Notes: a model not told the origin generated them from the letters alone. Counted from the first letter of the stretch, positions 48,112 to 59,057 are shown. The stretch is DNA of 64,000 bases from Unio delphinus (GCA_029339505.1 JAQISU010000098.1:1996001-2060000); one strand, 5' to 3'. Made by a program: numbers and translations.

Positions 48112-48135
48112 ATTGTCCCGTGTAGAGGTACACGG
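48098..48135. promoter_or_regulatory. YY1/ETS-like start element and short palindrome
   Basis: Plus strand 48098-48116 (CTTCCGCCACCATATTG) is the reverse of an ATATGGTGGCGGAAG element. Just upstream on the minus strand, 48118-48135 is an interrupted palindrome with 7-bp arms, CCGTGTA and TACACGG, around GAGG. Both are CpG-containing in AT-rich DNA. Confidence 0.45.
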
Positions 48136-48628
48136 TATTACCCATTCACCGAGTTATCGCAGTATTTGTTTTAGTGGTCGGTTTTTACTGTATGGATACT
48201 TCGGCAATTTCCGTCAGTATGGGAAGTGCGACAATTTTTGGGTAATCTTGTTACGAGTATAATGATATTAACAGCGTAGTTTAATGTTTCATTGTAAAAT
48301 AATTACAAAATTACTATTTGTTTTACAAAACAGATAATTTTGAATATATAAAAAATAATTATATTTTGATCCTTCAATAACATGCTTGACACGTGTCACG
48401 TATAAGGACGTGGTGGTCAAATATAATGGTGTTAACGATATTTCTGGCAAATCTAACTTTCGGGAAATAAATCAGATTACAAAATTATTTCTTTTTTTTT
48501 TTCTTCTTGAGCATGATAATGTTTCTAGTACCATAATATGTTTGCTGCGTGTATTCCTTTGTAAGACTTCGAACCCTTTGAGATTCTCGTGAGAGCAGTT
48601 GTATTTTGCTTCATATTTACGTAATTAC

Positions 48629-48733
48629 TTGAGTCCGATAAATATTATATCGTTTGTTGAGTATAGGTGTTATATTTACTTACCCTTTATAATAAATACT
48701 TTGTCAGGACTTAGCATCGCAGTCAAAAAAAAA
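48629..48733. repeat. 105-bp direct repeat, left copy
   Basis: Matches 51435-51539 at 98 of 105 positions (starts TTGAGTCCGATAAAT, ends GTCAAAAAAAAA) without gaps. The two copies bracket a 2.7-kb stretch that includes LINE copy 3. Confidence 0.95.
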
Positions 48734-49026
48734 TGTTGAATATGCTATGAATAGTGTTGCATGTAAATTGCAGACTTCAGTGTCGACACTTCTATTTGTA
48801 TCACCTAAGCACTTTAATGACATCACATTGTCTTATGTGTTAGCTATAGTACAAGCTTAAGAAGTAACCTACACATAACATCTGTTGACAGACATAGATT
48901 ATTTCAAATGTGCCAGACCCCTATCCCAAAACATTAATTGTTGAACTCTAAGATCGCTGCCATATAAGGTACGGATCGCGATATGTTCGGAAATATCACG
49001 ATATGCCGCGATATTCCTCGCTCCAG

Positions 49027-49143
49027 TAAAACCTCCGTATGTAAACACTGCAACAGTTCTTATCGATTATATTATTAACTTCAAAGTACTCAGTAAATGA
49101 ATATTCTGAATAAAACTTCCATATATAAATACCGCAACAGTGC
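49027..49143 (+). repeat. Dispersed repeat R, copy 2 plus partial copy
   Basis: A full unit at 49027-49107 is followed at once by a partial third unit (49110-49143, TAAAACTTCCATATATAAAT then ACCGCAACAG), which ends just before the LINE tail. Confidence 0.7.
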
Positions 49144-49156
49144 TGTCAAATTCTAC

Positions 49157-49234
<78 letters not shown>

Positions 49235-49649
49235 GACTTTGTATGGCGCCTAATCTTTAAAAGCTCTAAGCGCTTTACACCATCAATAATGATATGACTA
49301 CACTACAGAACAACAAAGGACAACAACAATGAAGTTAGAAAACATAAAAAAAAAACATGCTGAAAATATATAAGATACAAAACATGATTAGGTCGATAAG
49401 TTTGTCCCTGAAGTCGAAACAGGTGAGTCTTGAGAGCACTTTTAAAAGGGACCACTGTATCTTTGTGTCTAATTTCAATGGGCAATTCGTTCCACGTCGC
49501 CGGGCCCTGGTATGCAAACGAACGTTGTCCATATGACTTTGTTTTCACCTTGGAAACAATGAGTATATGATTATCAGAAGAAGAGCGCAAGGATCTAGCT
49601 GGTGCATACACATGGGTGAGGCTGGATAGGTATGTTGGACTGGAGTCTG

Positions 49650-50162
49650 TCATTGAAATATAGCACAGAGAACAAATTCTGTGTTTGATTCTGTATCGAA
49701 TTGATAGCCAGTGTAGGGTACAGAGCAGTGGTGAGGTGTGCTCTGATCGAGGTACTCTAAAGATGATCCGTGCAGCTGTGATTGAACTTTTTGAAGTTTC
49801 TGGAGTAAATATTGTGATGAACCAGACAGAATTGAGTTACAATAGTCTAGTCTTGAAAGTACTAATGAACACACAAGTGTTTTAGTGGCATCAACTGAAA
49901 GATATTTACGAATGGAACTGATGCGTCTCAATTCAAGATATATAGCCCTGCAGATGTTCATGACATGTTGGTGCAATGTGAGAGTACTGCCTAGAGTAAC
50001 ACCTAGATTCCGTACTGAATGTGAGAATTTAATGTTGTTGTTGCTGATATTTATTGTCTGAGGTAAAGGATGTGAATAAAAAAGTCTTTGTGTTGTGATC
50101 AGAATAGCCTCAGTTTTATCACCATTCATCGGCAGCTTGTTACGTTTCATCCATGATTTCAC
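49650..50162 (-). pseudogene. Post-RT region, LINE copy 3
   Basis: This 170-codon fragment follows the RT palm. It contains NKLPMNGDKTEAI, HQHVMNICRAIYLELRRISS and VCSLVLSRLDYCNS, all conserved in the other copies, and runs into a frameshift before the conserved LPI.SRI segment. It would form the thumb and connection part of the LINE polyprotein. Confidence 0.85.
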
Positions 50163-50179
50163 ATCCGAAATACACTTCT

Positions 50180-50662
50180 CTACTCCATGGATTGTAGCAT
50201 CAACTTCAGTTGGGTAGCTAGACTTGTATACTGTATTTGGGTGTCATCAGCGTACAATTGGTGCGACACTGGGTGATGATCTATGACACTTGAGAGCGGC
50301 TGAGTGTACAGAATGAAGAGAACATGTCCAATAACAGATCCCTGTGGAACACCACAACATACGTCAACTGGGCTGGAGTGTATTCCATTTGCAGATATAT
50401 TTTGTGTCCTGTTGACTAAGTAGGACTTGAACCACTGTAAGGCTATATTCTGAATGCCAGATACATCCTGGAGACGGTGAAGTAATATATCATGGTCTAT
50501 TGTGTGAAATGCTGCAGATAAATCAAGGAGAGTGAGGACTGTAATCTTTCCACTATCTAAAGCAGAGAAAATTTCACTAAATACTTTCAGAAGAGTAGTT
50601 TCAGTACTGTGGCAAGGGCGATATGCAGACTGTACATTGCTAAAAATACTGTTTGAATTCAA
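50180..50662 (-). pseudogene. Reverse transcriptase core, LINE copy 3
   Basis: A 160-codon fragment with STETTLLKVFSEIFSALDSG, motif A LLDLSAAFHTIDHD (first Asp kept, second Asp of the usual AAFDTID replaced by His), WFKSYLVNRTQ, GVPQGSVIGHVLF (motif B) and HQLYADDTQ (motif C). A frameshift after YADDTQ separates it from the C-terminal part. It is inactive as a whole. Confidence 0.88.
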
Positions 50663-51434
50663 CTGAGATACAAGTTGGGTTTGAACGACTTTTCTAAGAT
50701 TTTTTTATATGAACGGGAGATTTGAAACTGGGCTGTAGTTCTTTAAATCGTTATGGTCAAGTGTTGGTTTCTTCAGCAGTGGCTTTACAATGGCAGTTTT
50801 GAAAAATGATGGGAATTCTCCTGATGAGAGAGAGATATTAATAACATCAGTTAGTGAAGGCAATATTGGTTCTAAGCACTCAAGCAGCAGTTATGTCGCA
50901 ATTGGATCAAGTTCACGAGACTTTGGTGCACTTTTCGTCACGATTGTCCGTACCAAATCTATAGAAACAGGTTCAAATGCTCCTTACGGTTGTCGCTGAA
51001 ATTCTGCATCATACCTGTATGGTGAAGAATCAGTTGAAATTGTGCTGTCAAGCTAATCTTTAATGGTTTGAACTTTGTCATTGAAGAAATTTGCAAATTG
51101 GTCTGGTAGGTCTAGTGGAGAGAAGGTCGTTGGAAGTGGTGTACATTTGTTCCTTGACATTAGTTTGTTAGTTATCTCGAAGAGATCTTTGCAGCTGGAA
51201 CTCTCCGTGATCTTAGTACTGTAGTGGGATGATTTGGCTAAATGGACTATGTTTGTGTCGTTCTTCTTAGCGGCTTCGTAGATTTGTTTATGAATAGTGA
51301 GTCTGGTGGAAAGCCAAAGCCTCTCTGCTTTTCGGCTATGTATTTGAACAGTGCGAAGCTGGTTCCTAACACTGCTATACCAAGGAGAACACTTTTTTTT
51401 TATTGATATTCTGCATTTGGTGGCTGGGGTATGT

Positions 51435-51539
51435 TTGAGTCCGATAAATACTATATCGTTTGTTGAGTATAGGTGTTATATTTACTTAAATTTTATAATA
51501 AATACTTTGCCAGGACTTGGCATCCCAGTCAAAAAAAAA
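51435..51539. repeat. 105-bp direct repeat, right copy
   Basis: Begins exactly where LINE copy 3 is truncated at its 5' end and matches 48629-48733 at 98 of 105 positions. Confidence 0.95.
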
Positions 51540-53089
51540 TAATCATAGTTGCTGACTAAAATAGTGGCTATTTAATTAACATTAGACACTTTGTGTGTAA
51601 CTGTTGTATGTGTGTGTACTCTTTGTCTTTTTAAGCAGTAGTACAAAATCAGTATTGAATTTCTATTCACCTTTCTGCTCGTATGAAACTGAATTGATGC
51701 AGCAATACATTGTATCGTAAATTGCGTCCTTTACATTTAAAAGGTCTACTTTTCTCCTCTCTACAAACCTTATGTAAAATTGTAAAAGAATTACCCATAG
51801 TTGATTTATAGCGATATATGTTCAGTAGCATTTGTTCTGAATCATTGTGATATTAACCGTTCAATGTTTTGATAAGCGCCAATAAGTAACGATTTATCGA
51901 AACAAATATGCTAAATCAATTGTCATCAATTCAGTTTTACCGATACTAAATATGTCAATTTTGTGGTCCAGAAAAAAAACACATCTCTTTATTCTCTTTG
52001 GTGACAAATACCCTCTAGGACTAACGTGTACTAGATTACGCCAGCAATCTTCTAAACATTTCTCAGAGAAAGAACACTTTTCTTCTTTCACGAATTCAAA
52101 ATACGGTGCAATAGAAGACATATTGCGTAGAAAATATAAAGGTGGTTCGGAATGGTTGTATTTTACACACATTTTAAGATTTGTTGTTTACACAGCTTGT
52201 CATATAATGTCATATTTATTACCTCCATTTTTATCGTTTGATCCGAAATGTATAAATTCATGAAGATCAAAAGATTAAAGTATTATGTTTCACTAATCAT
52301 AGCCAAATGTATTAGAGGGGGTACTCAAAAGCGTTTTTTCGAAAATTCTCCTTTGGATTAGAACCTGCTTGACACAGCAGCACATTTCATACATCACGTA
52401 GATGTAATTGTGTCCTCTTTATAAAAAAAACGGAAGCATTAAAAGCAGTTGAAAAAGATATAACCTGTTACAACTACTTTGTAGTGACACGAAAAGGTCA
52501 AAGGAGGTCAATCCTTTTGAACGGCTAATTGATTATACCTCAATAGTGCTACAAAACGAATATAAGCAATCAATAGTTTTACACTAGAAAAAATTATTGT
52601 GCAAAGGTCTTGTCCAGAAAGTAGGTAACACAGAAACAAGTATATCCATGCTTATTCATTAAAAAAATAATAATCTTTTTAAATTGTTTCTTTAATTAGT
52701 TTAAAAAGTCAGCAATATATCTTTCAGAACTATATTTCCATTGTGATTTTAATAAGTTATGTCCTTTATATTTCCAATGGTGTAGTCACAACTGAAATTG
52801 ACTGCAGTTCTGCTCCCAGGTAATTGCAAGTTTCAATATTTGTCACTATCACCTCTCCTGAAATTGTTATCTTTTAATATTTTCAAAAGGGATTTCTTTG
52901 TTTCTTATTTGGCAATTATCAGCACAGTATCACATTTAAGGTTATATCATACCAAAGTACTTGGAGTAAAGTACCGCAGTATTCAAACCTGTACCATTCT
53001 GATGGTACGCTAACCAATGGGGCACCGCGGATGCATTAATTTAGTCGACTAATATATATGGTCTACATTCATTCCAATCTGTCTGGGTT
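51540..53089. other. No supported gene; one ORF pair noted
   Basis: 51894-52172 (minus) and 51952-52263 (plus) are open against each other. The minus frame has an internal ATG at about 52121 (MSSIAPYFEFVKEEKC) and a mixed, protein-like composition, but no motif, splice signal or family is evident. Confidence 0.3.
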
Positions 53090-53350
53090 TCGTTCAAATC
53101 TGTTAGATATCGTCTGAGTTTTATTAAAATCTATCTGATATCGCCTGGGTTTTATTAAAATGTGTTTGTTATCACTTGGGTTCTTCAAAATCTTTTTGAC
53201 ATCGCATGGGTTTTCTTAAAATTTGTCTGATATTACCAGAGTTCATAAAAAAAAAATTGATAGCCCCTAGGTTTTCTTAAAATCTGTTTGATATCACCTG
53301 GGTTCTTCAAAATCTTTTTGACATCGCATGGGTTTTTTAAAATCAGTCTT
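53090..53350. repeat. Degenerate minisatellite, unit about 31 bp
   Basis: Units of ATCTGTTTGATATCGCCTGG then GTTTTATTAAA recur about eight times with substitutions. Confidence 0.85.
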
Positions 53351-54378
53351 GGTAAGAAGTTTTAATCAATAATTCCAAAAAAGGTTTTCTATGTCAATCA
53401 CCATAAAAGGGATTTAAAAAAAGTATATATTGCCAAATGATTAGATGTCATTCTTCTTTACTTTCTGCTGTAAAGCATTATCATTGTCGTACAATTACTA
53501 TCAAAGATCAGTCCATTTTTTATGCCTCTACCGCCCATTCCATGTAAAAAAAAAAACAAGCTGACTGAGTCTCTCTTTTTGGAGCAGTTTCCGAATCTCC
53601 TGGAGTATGGAAATTCGAAAGGTGGCAACCTGATTATTCTTGGAGATTTAAACCTTCACTTTGACTTTCATGGAAACTCATACACGTCAAAACTCCTAGA
53701 TTCTAGTTATGTTTTCAACCTTAAACAGTCAGTTAACCAACCCTTCCATAAACATGGTCACATTTTAGACTGGATTATATGCCATCTGGACGTACCATTT
53801 CCCAACTCTTAACCTTTATTTGCTACTAAAAGAAACCTCCGTATGAAAAATAAAACCAAAACTAATGCATGACATCCAAGTGCAGAGTATCAATTCCAAA
53901 GTTTTATCCGTAAGTATAGCATTGTTAGAAACGAGCTTCGCACTCTTAAAAAAAAAGACCGCCGTATAGCAGAGGCCTTGGCTTTCCACCAGACTCACTA
54001 TTCGTAAACAAATATATGAAGCCGCTAAGAAGAATGTCACATAGTCAGTCCATTTAGCCAAATTATCCCACTACAGTACTAAGATCACGAAGAGTTCCAG
54101 CTGAAAACGGCTTTTCAAGATAACTAGCAAACTAATGTCAAGAAACAAATGTACACCACTTCCAGCTATCTTCTCTCCAGTAAACCTTCCGGACCTATTC
54201 ACATATTTCTTCCGTGACAAAGTACAAACCATTAGAGATACGCTTGACAACACAATTTCAATTGACTCGTCGTCACCATAAAGTTACGATACAGAATTTC
54301 AGCGACAATCATTAGGAGCATGTGAACTTGAATCAATGGATTTAGTACGGACAACTGCTTGAGTGCTTAGACCCAATA

Positions 54379-54897
54379 TTGCCTTCATTTACTGATGTCA
54401 TTAGTACCTCTCTCTCATCCGGGGAATTCCCATCATTTTTCAAAACTGCCATTGAAAAACCTCTTCTGAAGAGACCAATACTTGACCATACTGAAACTAT
54501 TTTTCTGAAAGTACTTAGTGACAATCTCTCTGCTTTGGATAGCGGAACGATTATAGTTATCACCCTCTTGTCTGCAGCATTGGACACAATAGACCATGAT
54601 ATACTACTTCACCGTCTTCAGCATCTATTTGGCATTCACAATACGGCCTTACTGTGGTGCAAGTCATACTTAGTGAACAGGACACAAATTCGATCTGCAA
54701 ATGGAATAGACTCCAGCCCATTTGATCTATGTTGTGGTGTTCCACAGGGGTCTGTTATTGAACCTGTTCTCTTCATTCAATACACTCAGCCGCTCTCTAT
54801 TGTCATAGATGATTACCCAGTGTCTCACCAACTGTACACTGATGACACCAAAATATACAAGGCTAGCCACCCAATTGAAGTTCATGCTACCATCTAA
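54379..54897 (+). pseudogene. Reverse transcriptase core, LINE copy 4
   Basis: A 172-codon fragment. Motif A is damaged: the usual LLDLSAAFDTIDHD has become LLSAALDTIDHD, which removes the catalytic Asp and changes the Phe. Motif B GVPQGSVIEPVLF is near normal. Motif C has YTDD in place of YADD. A stretch of roughly 40 residues before motif A is also missing compared with copy 3. This copy could not have been active in its present form. Confidence 0.88.
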
Positions 54898-54932
54898 GGA
54901 ATAGAGTTGTGCATTTCTAATGTGAAATCACT

Positions 54933-54942
54933 GATGACATGT
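54933..54942. repeat. Target-site duplication, left (RTE insertion)
   Basis: GATGACATGT lies at the 3' end of the RTE element and differs at one position from the right copy at 58128-58137. Confidence 0.85.
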
Positions 54943-57900
54943 TAGTTAGTTAGTTAGTTTTGCCCGTCACCCCTGCCAGGGTATAGGCCGCCCACAAAAG
55001 ATCACCAGAGGCTTCTGTCCTGTGCCATCCCCTCAAGCTGACTCCAGGTGTAACCCATCTTAGTGATGTCTGCCTCAAGGTCGCGTCACCAGGTGTTTCT
55101 TGGTCGTCCCCTTTTCCTCTTGCCTTGAGGGTTCCACCTCAATGCCTGTCTGGTAATGTTGGTTCGCGGCTTACGTAGGGTGTGTCCTATCCAACCCCAC
55201 CTTCTCTTCTTTATCTCATCCTTTATTGGAAGCTGGGAGGTTCTCTGCCACAAGTTGTTGTTGCTGATGGTGTCTGGCCAGCGGATCTGGAGAATTCTTC
55301 TTAGGCAGCTGTTGATGAAAGTCTGAACTCTCTTTACTGTGGACTTGGTGGTTCTCCAAGTCTCTGCCACATACAGTAGGACTGACTTCACGTTGGAGTT
55401 GAACAGTCTGATTTTGGTAGTCAAGGAAATTTGTTTGGAGCTCCAGATGTTCTTGAGCTGAATGAAAGCTGCTCTCGCCTTTCCAATCTTTGCCTTGACA
55501 TCTGTGTCTGTGCCACCCTGCTGGTTGAAAGTGCTGCCTAGATACGTGAAAGACTCCACCTCTTCCAGGGGACTTCCCTGCAGTGTGACTGGGTTGTTAC
55601 TGGTATAGTTTATCTTAAGGATCTTGGTCTTGTCTTCATGGATGTTGAGGCCCACCTGTGCAGATATGGCTGCCAGTATGTCGGTCTTGTCCTGCATTTG
55701 CTGCTGACTGTGGGACACGAGCGCTAGGTCATCAGCAAAGTCCAGGTCCTCAAGTTGACTCCACAATGTCCACTGGATACCATTTCTCCACCCATTGATG
55801 GTCGTCGTCATAATCCAATCAATGACAAGAAGGAAGAGAAATGGTGACAGCAAGCAGCCTTGCCTGACGCCAGTCCGCAATAGGAAGGTGTCTGTGTGCT
55901 GTCCTGCATGAACAACTCTACATGACATTCCGTTGTAGGTGTTTTTGATCAGGTTCACCAGCTTGGTTGGAATGCCATAGTGGCGAAGAAGTTTCCAGAG
56001 TGTCTCTCGGTCTACGCTGTCAAATGCCTTCTCATAATCGACAAAGTTGATGTAGAGCGAAGAATTCCACTCCAATGACTGCTCGACTATGATGCGAAGA
56101 GTAGCTATTTGGTCCGTACACGATCTGTTTTGCCGGAATCCCGCTTGCTCATCTCGTAACTGGAGGTCGAAGGCCTCCTTCATCCTCTCCAAGAGGACCC
56201 GGTTGAAGACTTTTCCTGGTACTGACAAGAGTGTGATTCTTCTGTAGTTGGAGCAGTTGCTGAGGTCGCCTTTCTTTGGGTTCTTGATGAGGTGTCCCTC
56301 CTTCCAGTCAGTTGGTATTTCTTCTTCCTCCCATATCTTCACAAAAAGAGGGTATAGCATTTCCACTGAAGTCTCTATGTCTGCTCTGGGGGCTTCTGCT
56401 GGTATGTCATCAGGCCCAGCAGCCTTGCCGTTCTTCAGCTGGGTGATGGCTTTCCTGATCTCGTCTCTGGTGGGATTGTCACAGCTTATAGAGAGATCTG
56501 CGTTGGCTGGCTGGATTTCTGGGGGATTTGGTGGTGCTGGCCTGTTCAACAGTTCTTCAAAATGTTCTGCCCATCTATTCATTTGGTGTTCTGTACTTGG
56601 TATGGTCTTTCCCTGCTTGTCCTTTACGGGTCTCTCTGTATTACTGTACTTGCCGGAAAGCTTCTTGGTGATGTCGTACAGATGCTTCATGTTTCCACTT
56701 CCAGCCGCTTCTTCTGCCTCTGCTGCCAGTCCTTCAAGGTAGTTTCTCTTGTCTATCTTGATGGTTCTTTTCACTTCTCTGTGGGCATCAGTGTACTCTT
56801 TTTGTGCCTGTACTTTTTTAGTTCTTATCTTACTGTTATTTACTGCTGCTTTTTTCTGTTTACGCTTGAATTTTGCACAATGTTTTGGCTGAAATCCATT
56901 CTTTCTGTTGGTGTTTCATGGGGCCTAGTACTTCTTGGCATGTTGATTTTACTGCCTCCTTTACTGTCTTCCATATGTTGTTCACGCTGTCTACCTCGTC
57001 TTCAAGCAGCTCTTCTAACACCTGGTACTTGTTGTTAAGAGTAAGTCTGTATTCTTCTTTAGTATTTGCATCTCTCAACAGACCGATGTTGTACCTTGTT
57101 TTCTTCTCTTTTGGGCCCATCCAGTTCTTCAGTTTAAGTTTAAGCTTTGCAACAACTAAGTGGTGGTCAGATGCCACATCTGCTCCCCTCTTCACCCTCA
57201 CATCTTGCAGGGATCTTCTGAACTTCTTGGCTGTGCAGATGAGATCAATCTGATTTTCTGTTACATGGTCTGGTGATATCCATGTGCTCTTGTGGATTCT
57301 CTTGTGGGGAAAGATGGTACCTCCGATGACCAGGTAGTTCAGTGCACAGAGGTCTGCAAATCTCTCCCCATTTTCGTTCATCTCCCCTAGGCCATGGACC
57401 CCCACAACATGTTCATACCCTGTGTTGTCTGACCCAACTTTGTTATTGAAGTCACCCATGACGATGTTGATGTCTTTGTCTGGGTAATTCTCTACTACGT
57501 TCTGTAGTCTGTTGTAAAACTGGTCCTTATCTTTTTCTTCGCTGTCATTTGTTGGAGCATAGCACTGTATGACGTTCATTTTTATTTTCTTCTTCTTGGT
57601 CCTAAATGTTGCAGTGAGGATTCTGGACCCATGTGGTTCCCATCCAGTTAGTGCATTATATGCTTGCTTCGACAGCATGAGCCCTACCCCTTGTGTATGA
57701 GGTGCATTCTCTTCCTCATGTCCTGAATACAGTAGTATCTCTCCTGTCATCAGTCTTCTTTGTCCAGATTGAATCCATCTCGTCTCGCTGATGCCCAGTA
57801 GGGATATGTTGTAGCTTCTCATCTCTGCTGCTACCTGTGCTGTTTTTCCTGCCTCATACTTTGTCCTCACATTCCATGTTGCGATGTTAATACTCCTGTT

Positions 57901-58127
57901 TGATAGAAGGGTGGTCTGCTTTATGGCTTCTGCGGGCTCGCGGCTTTCACCAGATAGCGTCATAAGTCTTCCAGGAAAAGACCCTTCCTCCCACAGGCTT
58001 TCAGTTTCTGATTTTTCTTTTGTCGACGTTTTTGTAGCAAGTTGGGTTTTATAGGGTCGGGTTGCTAGCCCCACGCCCAGCCCTCCTCCTTTTCCACCCG
58101 GGCTTGGGACCGGCGATGGCGGAGTTG
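54943..58127 (-). mobile_element. RTE-type non-LTR retrotransposon, nearly full length, nested in LINE copy 4
   Basis: A 3,185-bp minus-strand element, the usual RTE size. It starts with a GC-rich 5' leader (58127 to about 57964), carries one long ORF with AP endonuclease then reverse transcriptase, has almost no 3' untranslated region and ends in a short (AACT)n repeat (54943-54958). The flanks are a 10-bp duplication of LINE copy 4 sequence. Joining the LINE halves across it restores colinearity with copy 3. Its GC content is clearly higher than its surroundings. Proteins like this are often mislabelled craniofacial development protein 2-like in animal genomes. Confidence 0.95.
54954..57963 (-). 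pseudogene. RTE endonuclease-reverse transcriptase ORF with three lesions
   Basis: The likely start is ATG 57963-57961 (MTLSGESREPAEA). The endonuclease follows: NIATWNVRT, SETRW, CYAPTND, GDFNNKVG, then ASDHHLVV, all catalytic motifs present. The RT has [27 protein letters not shown] (motif A), [13 protein letters not shown] (motif B) and LDFADDLAL (motif C), then the C-terminal [12 protein letters not shown] and [12 protein letters not shown]. About 1,003 codons end at TAA 54956-54954, inside the tail repeat. Lesions: one frameshift near 56865-56874 between the domains (one extra base or two missing), and TGA stops at 55088-55086 and 55004-55002. It nicks target DNA and primes reverse transcription there, by family knowledge. 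A wholly conventional gene is excluded by the flanking duplication. Confidence 0.95.
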
Positions 58128-58137
58128 GATGACACGT
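58128..58137. repeat. Target-site duplication, right (RTE insertion)
   Basis: GATGACACGT, one mismatch from 54933-54942, at the 5' boundary of the RTE element. Confidence 0.85.
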
Positions 58138-58996
58138 AACAAGCTGAAAAAGAATGATGATAAAACTGAGCTCATTCTGATCACAACGGAAAGACGTTCT
58201 CATCCACATCCTTTACCAACATTAAATTCACACAGTCAGTACAAAACCTAGGTGTTACTCGAGACAGTACTCTCACATTGCACCAAACATGTTATGAACA
58301 TATGCAAGGCTGAATATCTTGTGCTGAGACGCATCAGCTCCATTCGTAAATATCTTTCAGTTGATGCCACTAAAACACTTGTGTGTTCATTAGTACTTTC
58401 AAGACTGGACTATTGTAACTCAATTCCGTCTGGTTCGTCTCAATATCTACTCTAGAAACTTCAAAACGTTAAAAATATAGATGCTCGGATCATCTTTAGA
58501 GTACATCAGAGCTCACCTCCCGCTGCTCTGTACCCTACACTGATTATCCTTTCGATCCAGAATGAAACACAAAATTTGTTCTCTGTGCTACTATTCACTG
58601 ACGGACTCCAGTCCGGCATACATGTCTGACATCACCCATGTGTACACACCAGCAAGATACTTACGCTCCTCTTCTGACAATCGTATGCTCATTATTCGCA
58701 CTATAAAAACGATGTCATATGGACAACGTTGTTTTGCATACCAGTGCCTAGCAACGTGGAATGAATTGTCCATTTAAATCCGACACAAAGACACGATGAT
58801 TCCTTTCAATAGTGCTCTTGAAAGGCACCTTTTTCGACTGAAGAACAAACTTAAAGACCTAATAATGTTTCCTACCTTAAATATGTTTCATGTTTTCTAA
58901 TTTCATGGTGGGTTTCTTTGGGGTGAGGGGTGTAATTATATCAGTATAGCTGTTGTACAGCGCTTAGAGCTTCTAACGACTATGCGCTATACAAAG

Positions 58997-59057
<61 letters not shown>
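58128..59057 (+). mobile_element. CR1/L2-like LINE, copy 4, 3' segment and (ATT)n tail
   Basis: It resumes with the sequence found next to the insertion point in copy 3 (ACGTAACAAGCTG, GATAAAACTGAG). Fragments at 58252-58455 (RRISSIRKYLSVDATKTL, LSRLDYCNS) and 58562-58777 (YTPARYLRSSSDN, SYGQRCFAYQCLATWNE) follow, then the shared 3' end TATGCGCTATACAAAGTCAT and (ATT)n at 58999-59057. It is the only plus-strand CR1/L2-like copy in the window. Confidence 0.9.

Larger units (their letters stand above)
49158..51434 (-). mobile_element. CR1/L2-like LINE, copy 3, 5'-truncated
   Basis: The (ATT)n tail occupies 49158-49230. Fragments in order from the 3' end: C-terminal region 49303-49653 (YAPARSLRSSSDN, AYQGPATWNELPIEI), post-RT region 49650-50162 (MNRKxLPMNGDK-like start, LSRLDYCNSILSGSSQ), RT core 50180-50662, then upstream sequence to about 51434, where similarity to copy 2 ends and the 105-bp direct repeat begins. 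It is the best reference copy for the 3' half. Confidence 0.9.
53565..54942 (+). mobile_element. CR1/L2-like LINE, copy 4, 5' segment
   Basis: This plus-strand copy starts within the endonuclease (53565-53812: FPNLLEYGNSKGGNLIILGD, then NLHF, GNSYTSKLLDS, KHGHILDWI), continues through a decayed linker and the RT core (54379-54897), and stops at 54942, where the RTE element is inserted. The remainder resumes at 58128. Several small deletions and frameshifts are spread along it. Confidence 0.88.

Noticed and set aside
49097..49297. Poly-Asn protein
   Set aside because: It is a translation of the (AAT)n LINE tail.
56248..57253. Plus-strand Ser/Cys-rich frames at 56248-56742, 56562-57038 and 56873-57253
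   Set aside because: They are antisense shadows of the RTE ORF.
56860..58209. Host gene for a craniofacial development protein 2-like endonuclease
   Set aside because: The frame is the endonuclease half of a retrotransposon with target duplication; its first 27 or so codons come from the interrupted LINE.
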